From DATKJS01 sp964551995 (GTDB lineage Bacteria > Acidobacteriota > Aminicenantia > Aminicenantales > Saccharicenantaceae), in the NCBI GenBank assembly GCA_964551995.1, contig CAZKFD010000013.1, forward strand, positions 191,968 through 255,967: a stretch of DNA of 64,000 nt, given 5' to 3'. The position numbers and the translations under genes were made by a program. Within the stretch, counting starts at the first letter, position 1. Every line of letters begins with the position of its first letter. The notes under the pieces were generated by a model that did no database searches, was not told the DNA's origin, and saw only the letters and a program-made list of their open reading frames with translations. Below, piece by piece: positions 25,918 to 34,021 of the stretch.

Positions 25918-26007
25918 CACACCCTCCCATTCCCAGAATATTCGAGGGCGTGCTCCAGGTCAAGCCCGGCCGGGCCGCCGCCCTCCGCGAACGGCGCTCC
26001 CGCCCGG

Positions 26008-27183
26008 TCAAAACCGGAACCTGACGCCCATCCGAAAGACTGTCCCGCTCAGGTTGACCTCGGCCGCCCGGGCGCCCACGACGCCCTCCTCGCTCGGCCG
26101 GGCCGTGCGGACAAGGAGGAGGTTATAGGTCGCCCCGTTCGCTCCGATCTTCTGAAAATACCACAGCGTCCCCGACTCCTCCGTGGCCGTGCCCGTCGCA
26201 TCGGAGAAGGTTCCGGAGCCGCTGAAGTTGTCCAGGCTGGCCAGGCGGAAGCCCGCCTCGCCGAAGACGAGGAGGTTCCGGCCGACGGCGAACTCCCCGC
26301 CGGCCCCAACCTCCATCCCGAGCGTGTGGGCCGTGGCCGTTCCGTTCCATCTCTCCTGGGTGCCATCGGGATTGACGAGATGGTCATCGTATCCGGCCTT
26401 CGCGGTGTAATACCCGAGGCTCCCCCGGATATAGAAATCCCTTCCCGGGAAGAAGCGGACTCCGATCTTGACAGGGACGGCCTGGAGACTTACATGGGTG
26501 GTCGTCATCGGTGGCAGCAGCGGAGACACGTTCTCGGCCGCGTACGTCACCGTGCCGGACCGCCAGCCGTTCAGATATTCCGTCCCGACGGTCACCCCGA
26601 ACCAGGGAGAGAGCCGGTAGGTGAGCTCGACTCCGAGAACGTAGGCCAGGTGGAGGCTGGCAATCGAGCCGCTGGAGGCGAGGTCCAGGAGGGCGCCGTT
26701 ATATGCGGCCAGGCCCCGGGCGCCGTTGTTGAGGTCGTCGGCTATGACGGTGCTGATGCCGGCGGAGACGTCGATGTCGACGGGGATAAGGCTCTGCCTC
26801 CCGGCGGGGCCGGCCGCGGCCGGCACGCCGCGGGCCGGACCGCGTGACACGGACCCGGGCGGGCCCGCAGGCGGGGTCGCGGACGGAGGTGATTCGCCGA
26901 CGACGGTGACGAGGCTTTCGTGAATGTAGCCGCCGATCACTCCCCCGTCCTCGAGCGTGTACCGGACGAGGAACCATTCCCCTTCCTTCTTGTCGACCTG
27001 AAGGATCGTCCCTTCGGGGATTTGCTGGATGATGGCGCTGCTGATGTCCGGCCTCTCCCTGAGATTGGCCTGCTCGGCCGTGACCTTGACCTTCAGCGGA
27101 TGCGGGGGTGTCTCCTGGGCCGGACAGACGAGGGCCAGGCTCAGGACCGTCAAGACGGGAAAGAGCAGGGCGCGTGTTCTCAT
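26008..27183 (-). CDS. Secreted SH3-domain and outer-membrane beta-barrel protein
   Basis: 391 residues. After a signal peptide (about 1-22, ending CPAQ) comes a bacterial SH3 domain (KVTAEQANLRERPDISS to about 90), a Pro/Gly/Ala-rich linker and a C-terminal region of alternating beta strands ending in MGVRFRF, typical of an eight-stranded outer-membrane barrel. The SH3 part may bind peptidoglycan and the barrel would sit in the outer membrane, giving an envelope tether like OmpA. No close family was recognised. Confidence 0.75.
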   Translation of the reverse strand: MRTRALLFPVLTVLSLALVCPAQETPPHPLKVKVTAEQANLRERPDISSAIIQQIPEGTILQVDKKEGEWFLVRYTLEDGGVIGGYIHESLVTVVGESPPSATPPAGPPGSVSRGPARGVPAAAGPAGRQSLIPVDIDVSAGISTVIADDLNNGARGLAAYNGALLDLASSGSIASLHLAYVLGVELTYRLSPWFGVTVGTEYLNGWRSGTVTYAAENVSPLLPPMTTTHVSLQAVPVKIGVRFFPGRDFYIRGSLGYYTAKAGYDDHLVNPDGTQERWNGTATAHTLGMEVGAGGEFAVGRNLLVFGEAGFRLASLDNFSGSGTFSDATGTATEESGTLWYFQKIGANGATYNLLLVRTARPSEEGVVGARAAEVNLSGTVFRMGVRFRF

Positions 27184-27200
27184 AACCTCACCTGTCGGGG

Positions 27201-27229
27201 ATTATAGCGGAGTGCCGCGAGCCTGACAA
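27201..27229 (-). promoter_or_regulatory. Promoter of the SH3/barrel gene
   Basis: Minus-strand TTGTCA (27224-27229), 17 bp, TATAAT (27201-27206), close to consensus. A short leader of about 11 nt retains the GGTGAGG ribosome binding site. Confidence 0.75.
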
Positions 27230-27314
27230 GCCGAAGGGCGGAGGCCTTCCTTCCGGCGGCTTCCCCGGCAGCGGCGAAGCCGTAACGGCGCAAGGTCCGC
27301 CCAGGTCTCGGCTT

Positions 27315-30300
27315 CTATTCGTACTCCGCCCAGTGCTTGGCCTTGAGGCTCCTCATCGGGTGCGTAGCCAGGGCTTGGGCGAAGAGGTCGGCGACCTGAA
27401 GGTTGGTCAGGATGGGGATGGAGAAATCGACGGCCATCCGCCTCAGCCGGTAGTCGGAGTCGAACTCCACCCGCTTGGCGGGGTTGGGGATGGAGATGAC
27501 GAAGTCGATCCTGCCGCCGGCGATGTAGCGGCGGATGTTCGGCTCCCTTTTCTCGTGGACCTTGAAGAGCCGAGTCGTCGGGATTCCGTTCTCCCTGAGG
27601 AAGTTCGAGGTGTGCTCGGTAGCGAAGATCCGGAGTCCGAGAGCGTGCAGCTTCCGGGCGGACTCGAGGAAGCGGTGCTTGGAGGTCTCGCCTCCGATCG
27701 TCAGCAGGACGCTCTTGCGGGGGAAGGCGAACCCCGCCGAAAGGAGCGCCTTGAGGAAGGCCTCGTGAACGTCGTCCCCCAGGCAGGCCACCTCTCCGGT
27801 CGAGGCCATCTCGACGCCTAGGGCCGGGTCGGCGCCCTTCAGCCGGGAGAAGGAGAACTGCGGCGCCTTGACGCCCACGTAATTCAGGTCCAGCGTCGTC
27901 CTCCGGCTCCGGACAGGGCGGCCCATCATGGCCGCGACGGCCAGCTCGATGAAATTCGTCTTGGCCACTTTCGAGACGAAGGGGAAGGACCGGGAGGCCC
28001 GGAGGTTGCATTCGATGACCTTGATCTCGTTGTCCTTGGCGAGGAACTGGATGTTGAAGGGGCCGGTGATCCGCAGGGCGCGGGCGATCTCGCGCCCGAT
28101 CTCACGGATCCGGCGGATCGATTCGATGTAAAGCTTCTGGGGCGGGAGGACCATGGTCGCGTCGCCCGAGTGGACGCCGGCGTTCTCGATGTGCTCGACG
28201 ATGGCCGAGGCGATGACCTCGCCGCGGTCGGCCACGGCGTCCATCTCGATCTCCTTGGCGTTCATGATGAACTTGGAGATCACGACCGGGTACTCGGGCG
28301 TCACGCGCGAGGCCTTCTGGAGGTAGCGGTCGAGGTAGCCCGCGTTGAAGACGATGCTCATGGCCGCGCCGCTGAGGACGTAGGAGGGGCGGATGAGGAC
28401 CGGGTAGCCAATCGCGCGGGCGAAGGCCCGGGCCTCGCTCACGCTCCGGAGCTCGTTCCAGACCGGCTGGTCCACGCCGAGCTCGTCCAGGAGCCTCGAA
28501 AACTTGAAACGGTTCTCGGCCCGGTCGATGCTTTCCGGCGGCGTGCCGAGGACCCGCATCCCCGCCCGGTGGCATTTGAGGGCGATGTTGTTCGGGATCT
28601 GGCCGCCCATCGAGAGGAGGACGCCGAGCGGGCGCTCCTTCTCGTAAATGTCCAGGACCCGCTCGAAGCTCAGCTCGTCGAAGTAGAGCCGGTCGCAGAT
28701 GTCGTAGTCCGTGGACACGGTTTCGGGATTGTAATTGACCATGATCGTCGCGTAGCCCATTTTCCTGAGGGCCAGCGCGGCGTTGACGCAGCACCAGTCG
28801 AACTCGACGGACGACCCGATGCTGTAGGAGCCGGAGCCGAGGACGAGGACCTTCTGCGGCTCGCCGGAGCCGTTCGTGAAGGGCACGTCGTGCTCCCGCC
28901 CGTTGTACGTCACGTAAAGGTAGTTTGTCCGGGCCGGGTACTCGGCGGCCAGGGTGTCGATCTGCTTGACGGCCGGCGCGATCCCCGCCCGTTTCCGCGC
29001 CGCCCGGACGCTCATCTCGGTCGACTCCGTGAGGAGCGCGATCTGCTTGTCCGAAAAGCCCATCCGCTTGGCCTCGCCCAGGACGTCCGGCGTCAGGGAG
29101 GAGAGCCGCCGCGCCCGGATCCGGGACTCGCACTCGACGATGTTCTTGATCTTTTCGAGGAACCAGACGTCGATCCGGGTCAGGTCGTGGATGCGCTGGA
29201 TACCGACCCCTTTCTTCAGGGCCTCGGCGATGCCGAAGAGCCGTTCGTCGGTCGGATGGCGGAGCTCCTTCTCCAGGTTCTCGAAGGAGTAGTTCTCGTT
29301 GGCGACGAGGCCGTACATGCCGATCTGGAGCATCCGGGCCGCCTTCTGGATGGCTTCCTCGAACGACCGGCCGACGGCCATGACCTCGCCGACGGACTTC
29401 ATCTCCGAGCCGATCTTCTTCGAGACGCGGCCGAACTTCTTGAGGTCCCAGCGCGGGATCTTGACGACGAGATAGTCGAGGGCCGGCTCGAAGCACGCCG
29501 AGGTGACCTTGGTGATCGAGTTCGGGAGCTCGGGAAGCCGGTGTCCCAGGGCGAGCTTGGCGGCAACGAAGGCCAGGGGGTAGCCGGTGGCCTTGCTGGC
29601 CAGGGCCGAGCTCCGCGACAGCCGGGCGTTGACCTCGATGATCCGGTAGTCGCCGTCGCGGGGGTTGAGGGCGAACTGGATGTTGCACTCTCCGACGACG
29701 CCCAGGTGGCGGACGGCCCGGATGGAGATCTGGCGGAGGCGGTGGTACTCCTCGTTGGTGAGCGTCTGGGACGGGGCGATGACAATGCTCTCGCCCGTAT
29801 GGATTCCCATCGGGTCGAAATTCTCCATGTTACAGACGGTGATGCAGTTGTCCGCGCGGTCGCGGACGACCTCATACTCAATCTCCTTCCAGCCCTGGAG
29901 ATACTCCTCGATGAGGACCTGGGGGGCCGAGGCGAAGGCCTTCCTCAGGGCCTCCCCGAGCCCGGACGGGTCCGTGGACATGCCGCTGCCCTTCCCGCCG
30001 AGGGCGTAGGCGGCGCGGGCCATGACGGGATAGCCGATCGTTTCCGCCGCCTGCAGGCCTTCCTCGACCGACCGGACGGCGATGCCCCGGGGCGTCTTCA
30101 GCCCGATCTCGGCCAGAGCCCGGTTGAAGAGTTTGCGGTCTTCGGTCTTTTCGATAGCCTCCATCGGCGTTCCCAGGACGGGGACGCGGCACCTCCGGAG
30201 GGCGCCCTTCTTCCAGAGCGCCACGCCGCAGTTGAGGGCCGTCTGGCCGCCGAAAGACAGGAGGATGCCCTCCGGCTTCTCCCGGGCCATCACCTGTTCC

Positions 30301-30512
30301 GCGAAATGTGGGGTGACGGGAAGGAAATAGACGCGATCCGCAAGTTCCTCGGACGTCTGGATGGTGGCGATGTTGGGATTGATGAGGACGACCTCGACCC
30401 CCTCCTCTTTGAGGGCCTTGATGGCCTGGCTCCCGGAGTAGTCGAACTCGCCGGCCTCGCCGATCTTCAGGGCCCCGCTGCCCAGGATGAGGACCCTCCG
30501 GGGCTTTGTCAT
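27315..30512 (-). CDS. carB: Carbamoyl-phosphate synthase large subunit
   Basis: 1065 residues, normal length. It makes carbamoyl phosphate for arginine and pyrimidines. Two ATP-grasp halves are visible, each opening with a nucleotide-binding block (VLILGSGALKIGEAGEFDYS and VLVLGSGSYSIGSSVEFDW), plus the C-terminal MGS-like allosteric domain (about 930 onward, SVLLTIGGETSKH). ATG at 30512 overlaps the carA stop as ATGA, so translation of the two subunits is coupled. Confidence 0.96.
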   Translation of the reverse strand: MTKPRRVLILGSGALKIGEAGEFDYSGSQAIKALKEEGVEVVLINPNIATIQTSEELADRVYFLPVTPHFAEQVMAREKPEGILLSFGGQTALNCGVALWKKGALRRCRVPVLGTPMEAIEKTEDRKLFNRALAEIGLKTPRGIAVRSVEEGLQAAETIGYPVMARAAYALGGKGSGMSTDPSGLGEALRKAFASAPQVLIEEYLQGWKEIEYEVVRDRADNCITVCNMENFDPMGIHTGESIVIAPSQTLTNEEYHRLRQISIRAVRHLGVVGECNIQFALNPRDGDYRIIEVNARLSRSSALASKATGYPLAFVAAKLALGHRLPELPNSITKVTSACFEPALDYLVVKIPRWDLKKFGRVSKKIGSEMKSVGEVMAVGRSFEEAIQKAARMLQIGMYGLVANENYSFENLEKELRHPTDERLFGIAEALKKGVGIQRIHDLTRIDVWFLEKIKNIVECESRIRARRLSSLTPDVLGEAKRMGFSDKQIALLTESTEMSVRAARKRAGIAPAVKQIDTLAAEYPARTNYLYVTYNGREHDVPFTNGSGEPQKVLVLGSGSYSIGSSVEFDWCCVNAALALRKMGYATIMVNYNPETVSTDYDICDRLYFDELSFERVLDIYEKERPLGVLLSMGGQIPNNIALKCHRAGMRVLGTPPESIDRAENRFKFSRLLDELGVDQPVWNELRSVSEARAFARAIGYPVLIRPSYVLSGAAMSIVFNAGYLDRYLQKASRVTPEYPVVISKFIMNAKEIEMDAVADRGEVIASAIVEHIENAGVHSGDATMVLPPQKLYIESIRRIREIGREIARALRITGPFNIQFLAKDNEIKVIECNLRASRSFPFVSKVAKTNFIELAVAAMMGRPVRSRRTTLDLNYVGVKAPQFSFSRLKGADPALGVEMASTGEVACLGDDVHEAFLKALLSAGFAFPRKSVLLTIGGETSKHRFLESARKLHALGLRIFATEHTSNFLRENGIPTTRLFKVHEKREPNIRRYIAGGRIDFVISIPNPAKRVEFDSDYRLRRMAVDFSIPILTNLQVADLFAQALATHPMRSLKAKHWAEYE

Positions 30513-31588
30513 CCGGCGGCCTCCAGGAAGCGGTCGAAAAGAAATTCCGTGTCCGTGGGACCCGGACAGGCTTCGGGATGGAACTGGACGCTCCAGAAGG
30601 GCCGGCGGCAGTGGCGGATGCCCTCGTTTGTCCCGTCGTTGGCGTTCGTGAACCATGGAGCCCAGTCCCGCGGCAGGCTCTTCTGGTCGACGGCGTAGCC
30701 GTGGTTTTGGCTCGTGATGTAGCAACGCTCGGTGCCCTCCTCGAGGCAGGGCTGGTTCTGGCTGCGGTGGCCGAATTTGAGCTTGTAGGTCTCCGCTCCG
30801 GCGGCGAGGGCGAGGATCTGGTTCCCGAGGCAGATGCCGAAGATCGGGACGTTCTCCCGCATGAGCCGGCGGACGGCCGCGATCGTCGCCGCCGCGCGGC
30901 GGGGATCGCCGGGACCGTTGGAGACGACGACCCCGCGCGGCGCGAAGGACAGGATGCAGGCCGCCTCCGTGGCCGCCGGCACGCGGATGACCGAAACGTC
31001 GCGGCGGGAGAGCGAGCGGATGATCCCCTGCTTGACGCCGCAGTCGATGACGACCACGGACCTGCGGGCGCCGGGGTTCGTGATCCGGATCTCGGGCGTC
31101 GTCACCTCGGCCACGAGGTCCCGGGCGTTCGGATCCGGCAGCCCGAGGGCCTGGGCGCGGATCCCGCGGGGATTCAAGGGGCCGTCGGAGACGGCCAGGA
31201 CGCCCGGCATGACGCCGTGGGCGCGGAGCTTCTTGGTCAGGGCCCGGGTGTCGACGCCCGCGATGCCCGGGATGGCGTGCTCGCGGAGCCATTCGTCCAG
31301 GGTTTTCTTGGAGGTCACGTGGGACGGCTTCTCGCAAAGCTCCGAGACGATGTAGCCGGCGATCCACGGTTTCTCCGATTCGGAGCTCGCCGGATCGATG
31401 CCGTAGTTGCCGATGAGGGGGTAGGTCTGGCAGAGGATCTGGCTGTGGTAGGACGGGTCGCTGATGCTCTCCGGGTAGCCGACGATCCCGGTATTGAAAA
31501 CGACTTCCCCCCCGGCTCTGGCGCTCGCGCCGAAACCTACGCCCTCGTAGACGCTTCCGTCCGCAAGGGCCAGAACGGCTTTCCGGAT
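30509..31588 (-). CDS. carA: Carbamoyl-phosphate synthase small subunit, apparent AUC start
   Basis: 359 residues when read from ATC at 31588. The N-terminal half has FNTGIVGYPESISDPSY and the C-terminal glutaminase has GICLGNQILALA with the nucleophile Cys near 248 and the HPEACPGP motif. The expected N-terminus (RKAVLALADGSVYEG) begins immediately after ATC; ACGGAGG lies 8-9 nt upstream; an in-frame TAG sits 10 codons upstream with no ATG, GTG or TTG in between. The first usual start, GTG at 31318, would remove 90 conserved residues. Either AUC is used or the codon is a sequencing error. Confidence 0.9.
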   Translation of the reverse strand: MRKAVLALADGSVYEGVGFGASARAGGEVVFNTGIVGYPESISDPSYHSQILCQTYPLIGNYGIDPASSESEKPWIAGYIVSELCEKPSHVTSKKTLDEWLREHAIPGIAGVDTRALTKKLRAHGVMPGVLAVSDGPLNPRGIRAQALGLPDPNARDLVAEVTTPEIRITNPGARRSVVVIDCGVKQGIIRSLSRRDVSVIRVPAATEAACILSFAPRGVVVSNGPGDPRRAAATIAAVRRLMRENVPIFGICLGNQILALAAGAETYKLKFGHRSQNQPCLEEGTERCYITSQNHGYAVDQKSLPRDWAPWFTNANDGTNEGIRHCRRPFWSVQFHPEACPGPTDTEFLFDRFLEAAG

Positions 31589-31617
31589 GGGGCCTGCCTC
31601 CGTTTCATTTTCGCGCT

Positions 31618-31646
31618 AGTATAGCACAACACTGGCCCAGGCTCAA
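31618..31646 (-). promoter_or_regulatory. Promoter of carAB
   Basis: Minus-strand TTGAGC (31641-31646), 17 bp, TATACT (31618-31623). A start near 31611 leaves a 23-nt leader with the GGAGG site. Divergent from the promoter at 31679-31707. Confidence 0.65.
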
Positions 31647-31678
31647 GACGCGGGACTCCGGGCGCCCGCGGACCCGCC

Positions 31679-31707
31679 TTGCCAAGCCCGGACAGAAGGG
31701 CTATATA
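31679..31707 (+). promoter_or_regulatory. Promoter of the DUF1573 gene
   Basis: TTGCCA (31679-31684), 17 bp, TATATA (31702-31707). Transcription would start near 31714, 28 nt before the ATG. Confidence 0.6.
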
Positions 31708-31741
31708 TATGAGGATGAGATCTCGATCGTTGGAGGCGCCC

Positions 31742-32530
31742 ATGAGAAAACGATTCCGAGGCCGGCTGACCGTTGTCTTGGCGTGCGCTGCAGGCCTTCT
31801 CTTCGGGGCGCGGCTGTCCGGGGAGGCGGCGTCGGCACGGGCCGTGTTCAAGGAGACGTCCTTCGATTTCGGCAAGGTCAAGCAGGGCGAGATCCTGACG
31901 CATGAGTTTGTTTTTCGGAACGCCGGGGACAAGACGCTCGTCGTCGAGCGGGTCGAGACATCGTGCGGCTGTACGGCGGCGTTGGCCTCGGCGGACCAGA
32001 TCGCCCCCGGCCAGACGGGCCGGATTAAGGTCAGCATGGATACGCACGGTTACACGGGCCTCATGCGGCGGTTCGTGTATGTTCTCTCCAACGATTCCGA
32101 GAACGGGCGCCGGGAGCTGAGCGTCTCGGCCGATATCGAAGTGGCGCCCATGCCCAGGATCGACATCAACAAATACAACATCGACCTGGGCTTGAGTCTG
32201 GAAGGGGAAGCCCCGTCCACCGCCATTGTGATCAGGAACACCGGCCAGCGCGAGCTGTCGGTCGAGATGTCCCACCAGGAGATCCAGTTCTTCTCCCACG
32301 GCCGGACCCTTTCGTTTCCGGTCCTGGTCCCCGTCGGGAAGTCCATAGAGGTCGAATTCCGATTCCTGCCGCAGAACAGGACCGGTGTCCTGAGGGATTA
32401 CGTCATCATCCGGTCCAACGACCCGATCCGTTCGGCCCTCTCGGTTTATGTCAGCCGCTATGTCGTCACGAAAGAAGATCTCAAGGAGCTGTTCAGGAAA
32501 TACCGCTCGATCCTCGACGAGCGGAATTAG
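31742..32530 (+). CDS. Exported DUF1573 protein
   Basis: 262 residues. A signal peptide (about 1-29) is followed by an immunoglobulin-like DUF1573 domain with FDFGKVKQGEILTHEFVFRN and the hallmark VETSCGCTAA near residue 78, then a second beta-sandwich half. DUF1573 proteins are envelope proteins of unknown function, common in Bacteroidota and Acidobacteriota. GGAGG precedes the ATG by 5 nt, which decides the start over an upstream ATG at 31679. Confidence 0.85.
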   Translation: MRKRFRGRLTVVLACAAGLLFGARLSGEAASARAVFKETSFDFGKVKQGEILTHEFVFRNAGDKTLVVERVETSCGCTAALASADQIAPGQTGRIKVSMDTHGYTGLMRRFVYVLSNDSENGRRELSVSADIEVAPMPRIDINKYNIDLGLSLEGEAPSTAIVIRNTGQRELSVEMSHQEIQFFSHGRTLSFPVLVPVGKSIEVEFRFLPQNRTGVLRDYVIIRSNDPIRSALSVYVSRYVVTKEDLKELFRKYRSILDERN

Positions 32531-32554
32531 GATCGGAGCCGAGGCCCGGGGGCC

Positions 32555-32800
32555 ATGACGGCGCTTCTCACGGTCAGGGTCCGAGCCCGGGCCAAGAATC
32601 CCGGGGTTCAGGAGACGGGCCCGGGGACTTTCAGGGTTCGGGTGTGGGCGTCCCCGGAGAAGGGCCGGGCGAACCGGGAGGTCGTCGAGCGGCTGGCGGA
32701 ATTCCTGGGCATTCCCCGCAGGCGCCTCAAAATCGTCCACGGTGAAACCTCGCGGGAGAAGCAGATCATGGTCACGGGACCGGTCCGCGGGGGTCCCTAG
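32555..32800 (+). CDS. DUF167/YggU-family protein
   Basis: 81 residues. TVRVRARAKNPGV at the start and WASPEKGRANREVVERLAEFLG in the middle are the DUF167 (UPF0235) signature, ending with the IVHGETSREKQI strand. The fold is known, the function is not. It lies 24 bp after the DUF1573 gene. Confidence 0.9.
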   Translation: MTALLTVRVRARAKNPGVQETGPGTFRVRVWASPEKGRANREVVERLAEFLGIPRRRLKIVHGETSREKQIMVTGPVRGGP

Positions 32801-32917
32801 GCTTTCGGGCGCCGAGGACGACTCCCCTCTGCCCGCCCGTTTCACGGCCCGGCGCCTTCGGGATCCTGATGCGACAATCGCCGGTGTCCGCGCGTCTGTT
32901 CCTCACGGAGGGGCGGC

Positions 32918-34021
32918 GTGGACGAGCGGACGCTTCATTGGCTGGCTCTGCACCTCGTTTTCTATTCGCGGCCGGAGGCGGGCCGGAGGCTTCTCGCGCG
33001 CTGCCCGTCGGTCGCCGAGATCTTTCGGGCGCGGCCGGCCGACCTTGGAGGCCTGGGCTTAACCGGCGAGGCCGTCGGGGCCCTGACGAGCGGCTTGGCC
33101 CTCCGGAACGCCGAGCGGGAACTGGAAAAAATCCGCGGGATGGCGTATAGTGTCTTGACCTTCGAGGACCCCGGTTATCCGAGGCATCTGCGAGAGATAT
33201 TCGACCCGCCGCTCGTTCTCTACTGCCGGGGGCGGGCCGAGATTCCTGATGATCTTGCAGTGGCCGTCGTAGGATCGAGACGGCCCACGCCCTATGGGCG
33301 GGCCTTGGCCGAGAAGCTGGCCGCCGACATGGCCTCGCGCGGCTGCGTCATCGTCAGCGGCTTGGCCGTCGGCATCGATGCTTGCGCGCACTGGGGGGGC
33401 CTCAGGCAAGGGAGGACGATTGCCGTGCTTGGCTCCGGACTGGACGTTATTTATCCGAGGGTGAACTCCGGCCTGGCGGGTCGGATCGCCGAGCGGGGGG
33501 CCGTTCTCACGGAGTTCCCCCTGGGGACCGGGCCCCTGCAGAGGAATTTCCCGGTGCGCAACCGGATCATCAGCGGCCTCGCCCTGGGCCTGGTCGTCGT
33601 CGAGGCCGCAGCACGCAGCGGCTCCCTGATCTCGGCCAAGTTCGCCCTCGACCAGGGCCGAGGCGTCATGGCCGTCCCGGGAAACGTCACCTCGGAGCTG
33701 AGCCGCGGGACCAACGCTCTGATCAAGGCGGGGGCCAGGCTGGTCGAAACCTGGGAAGACGTAGCCGACGAGCTCTCCTCCCCCTGGCGTGAGAAACTCC
33801 TTGCGCAACGGGAAGAGAAGGACGACAATAGTCGGGATTCTCTGACCGGGGCCGAGGCGCTGCTGATGAAGGAACTCCCGACGGACCGCGCCGTGCATAT
33901 CGACGAACTCGCGGAGCGGACGGATTTTCCCGTCTCGGAGCTGTTGGCGCTCCTTCTCGGACTCGAGCTCCGGGGGCTGACCGTCCAGCATCCGGGAAAA
34001 TTGTTTCAGAGGAGAATTTAG
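32918..34021 (+). CDS. dprA: DNA-processing protein DprA
   Basis: 367 residues. A SAM-like N-terminus is followed by the Rossmann-like DprA core: YPRHLREIFDPPLVLYCRG, VAVVGSRRPTPYGR near residue 112, VSGLAVGIDACAH near 145, and EAAARSGSLISAKFALDQGRGV split around the SGSL motif near 232. A winged-helix C-terminus completes it. DprA loads RecA on incoming single-stranded DNA during transformation. GTG at 32918 has GGAGGGG upstream. topA begins one base after its stop codon. Confidence 0.94.
   Translation: MDERTLHWLALHLVFYSRPEAGRRLLARCPSVAEIFRARPADLGGLGLTGEAVGALTSGLALRNAERELEKIRGMAYSVLTFEDPGYPRHLREIFDPPLVLYCRGRAEIPDDLAVAVVGSRRPTPYGRALAEKLAADMASRGCVIVSGLAVGIDACAHWGGLRQGRTIAVLGSGLDVIYPRVNSGLAGRIAERGAVLTEFPLGTGPLQRNFPVRNRIISGLALGLVVVEAAARSGSLISAKFALDQGRGVMAVPGNVTSELSRGTNALIKAGARLVETWEDVADELSSPWREKLLAQREEKDDNSRDSLTGAEALLMKELPTDRAVHIDELAERTDFPVSELLALLLGLELRGLTVQHPGKLFQRRI

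Noticed and set aside
23860..26847. 995-codon plus-strand frame across the lptD end and opposite purF and the SH3/barrel gene
   Set aside because: It runs through three real genes on different strands, so it cannot be one protein, and it has no family resemblance.
28170..30698. 842-codon frame opposite carB
   Set aside because: Antisense shadow of a highly conserved gene.
30509..31318. carA starting at GTG 31318
   Set aside because: It would drop 90 residues of conserved CarA sequence that are plainly encoded upstream in the same frame.
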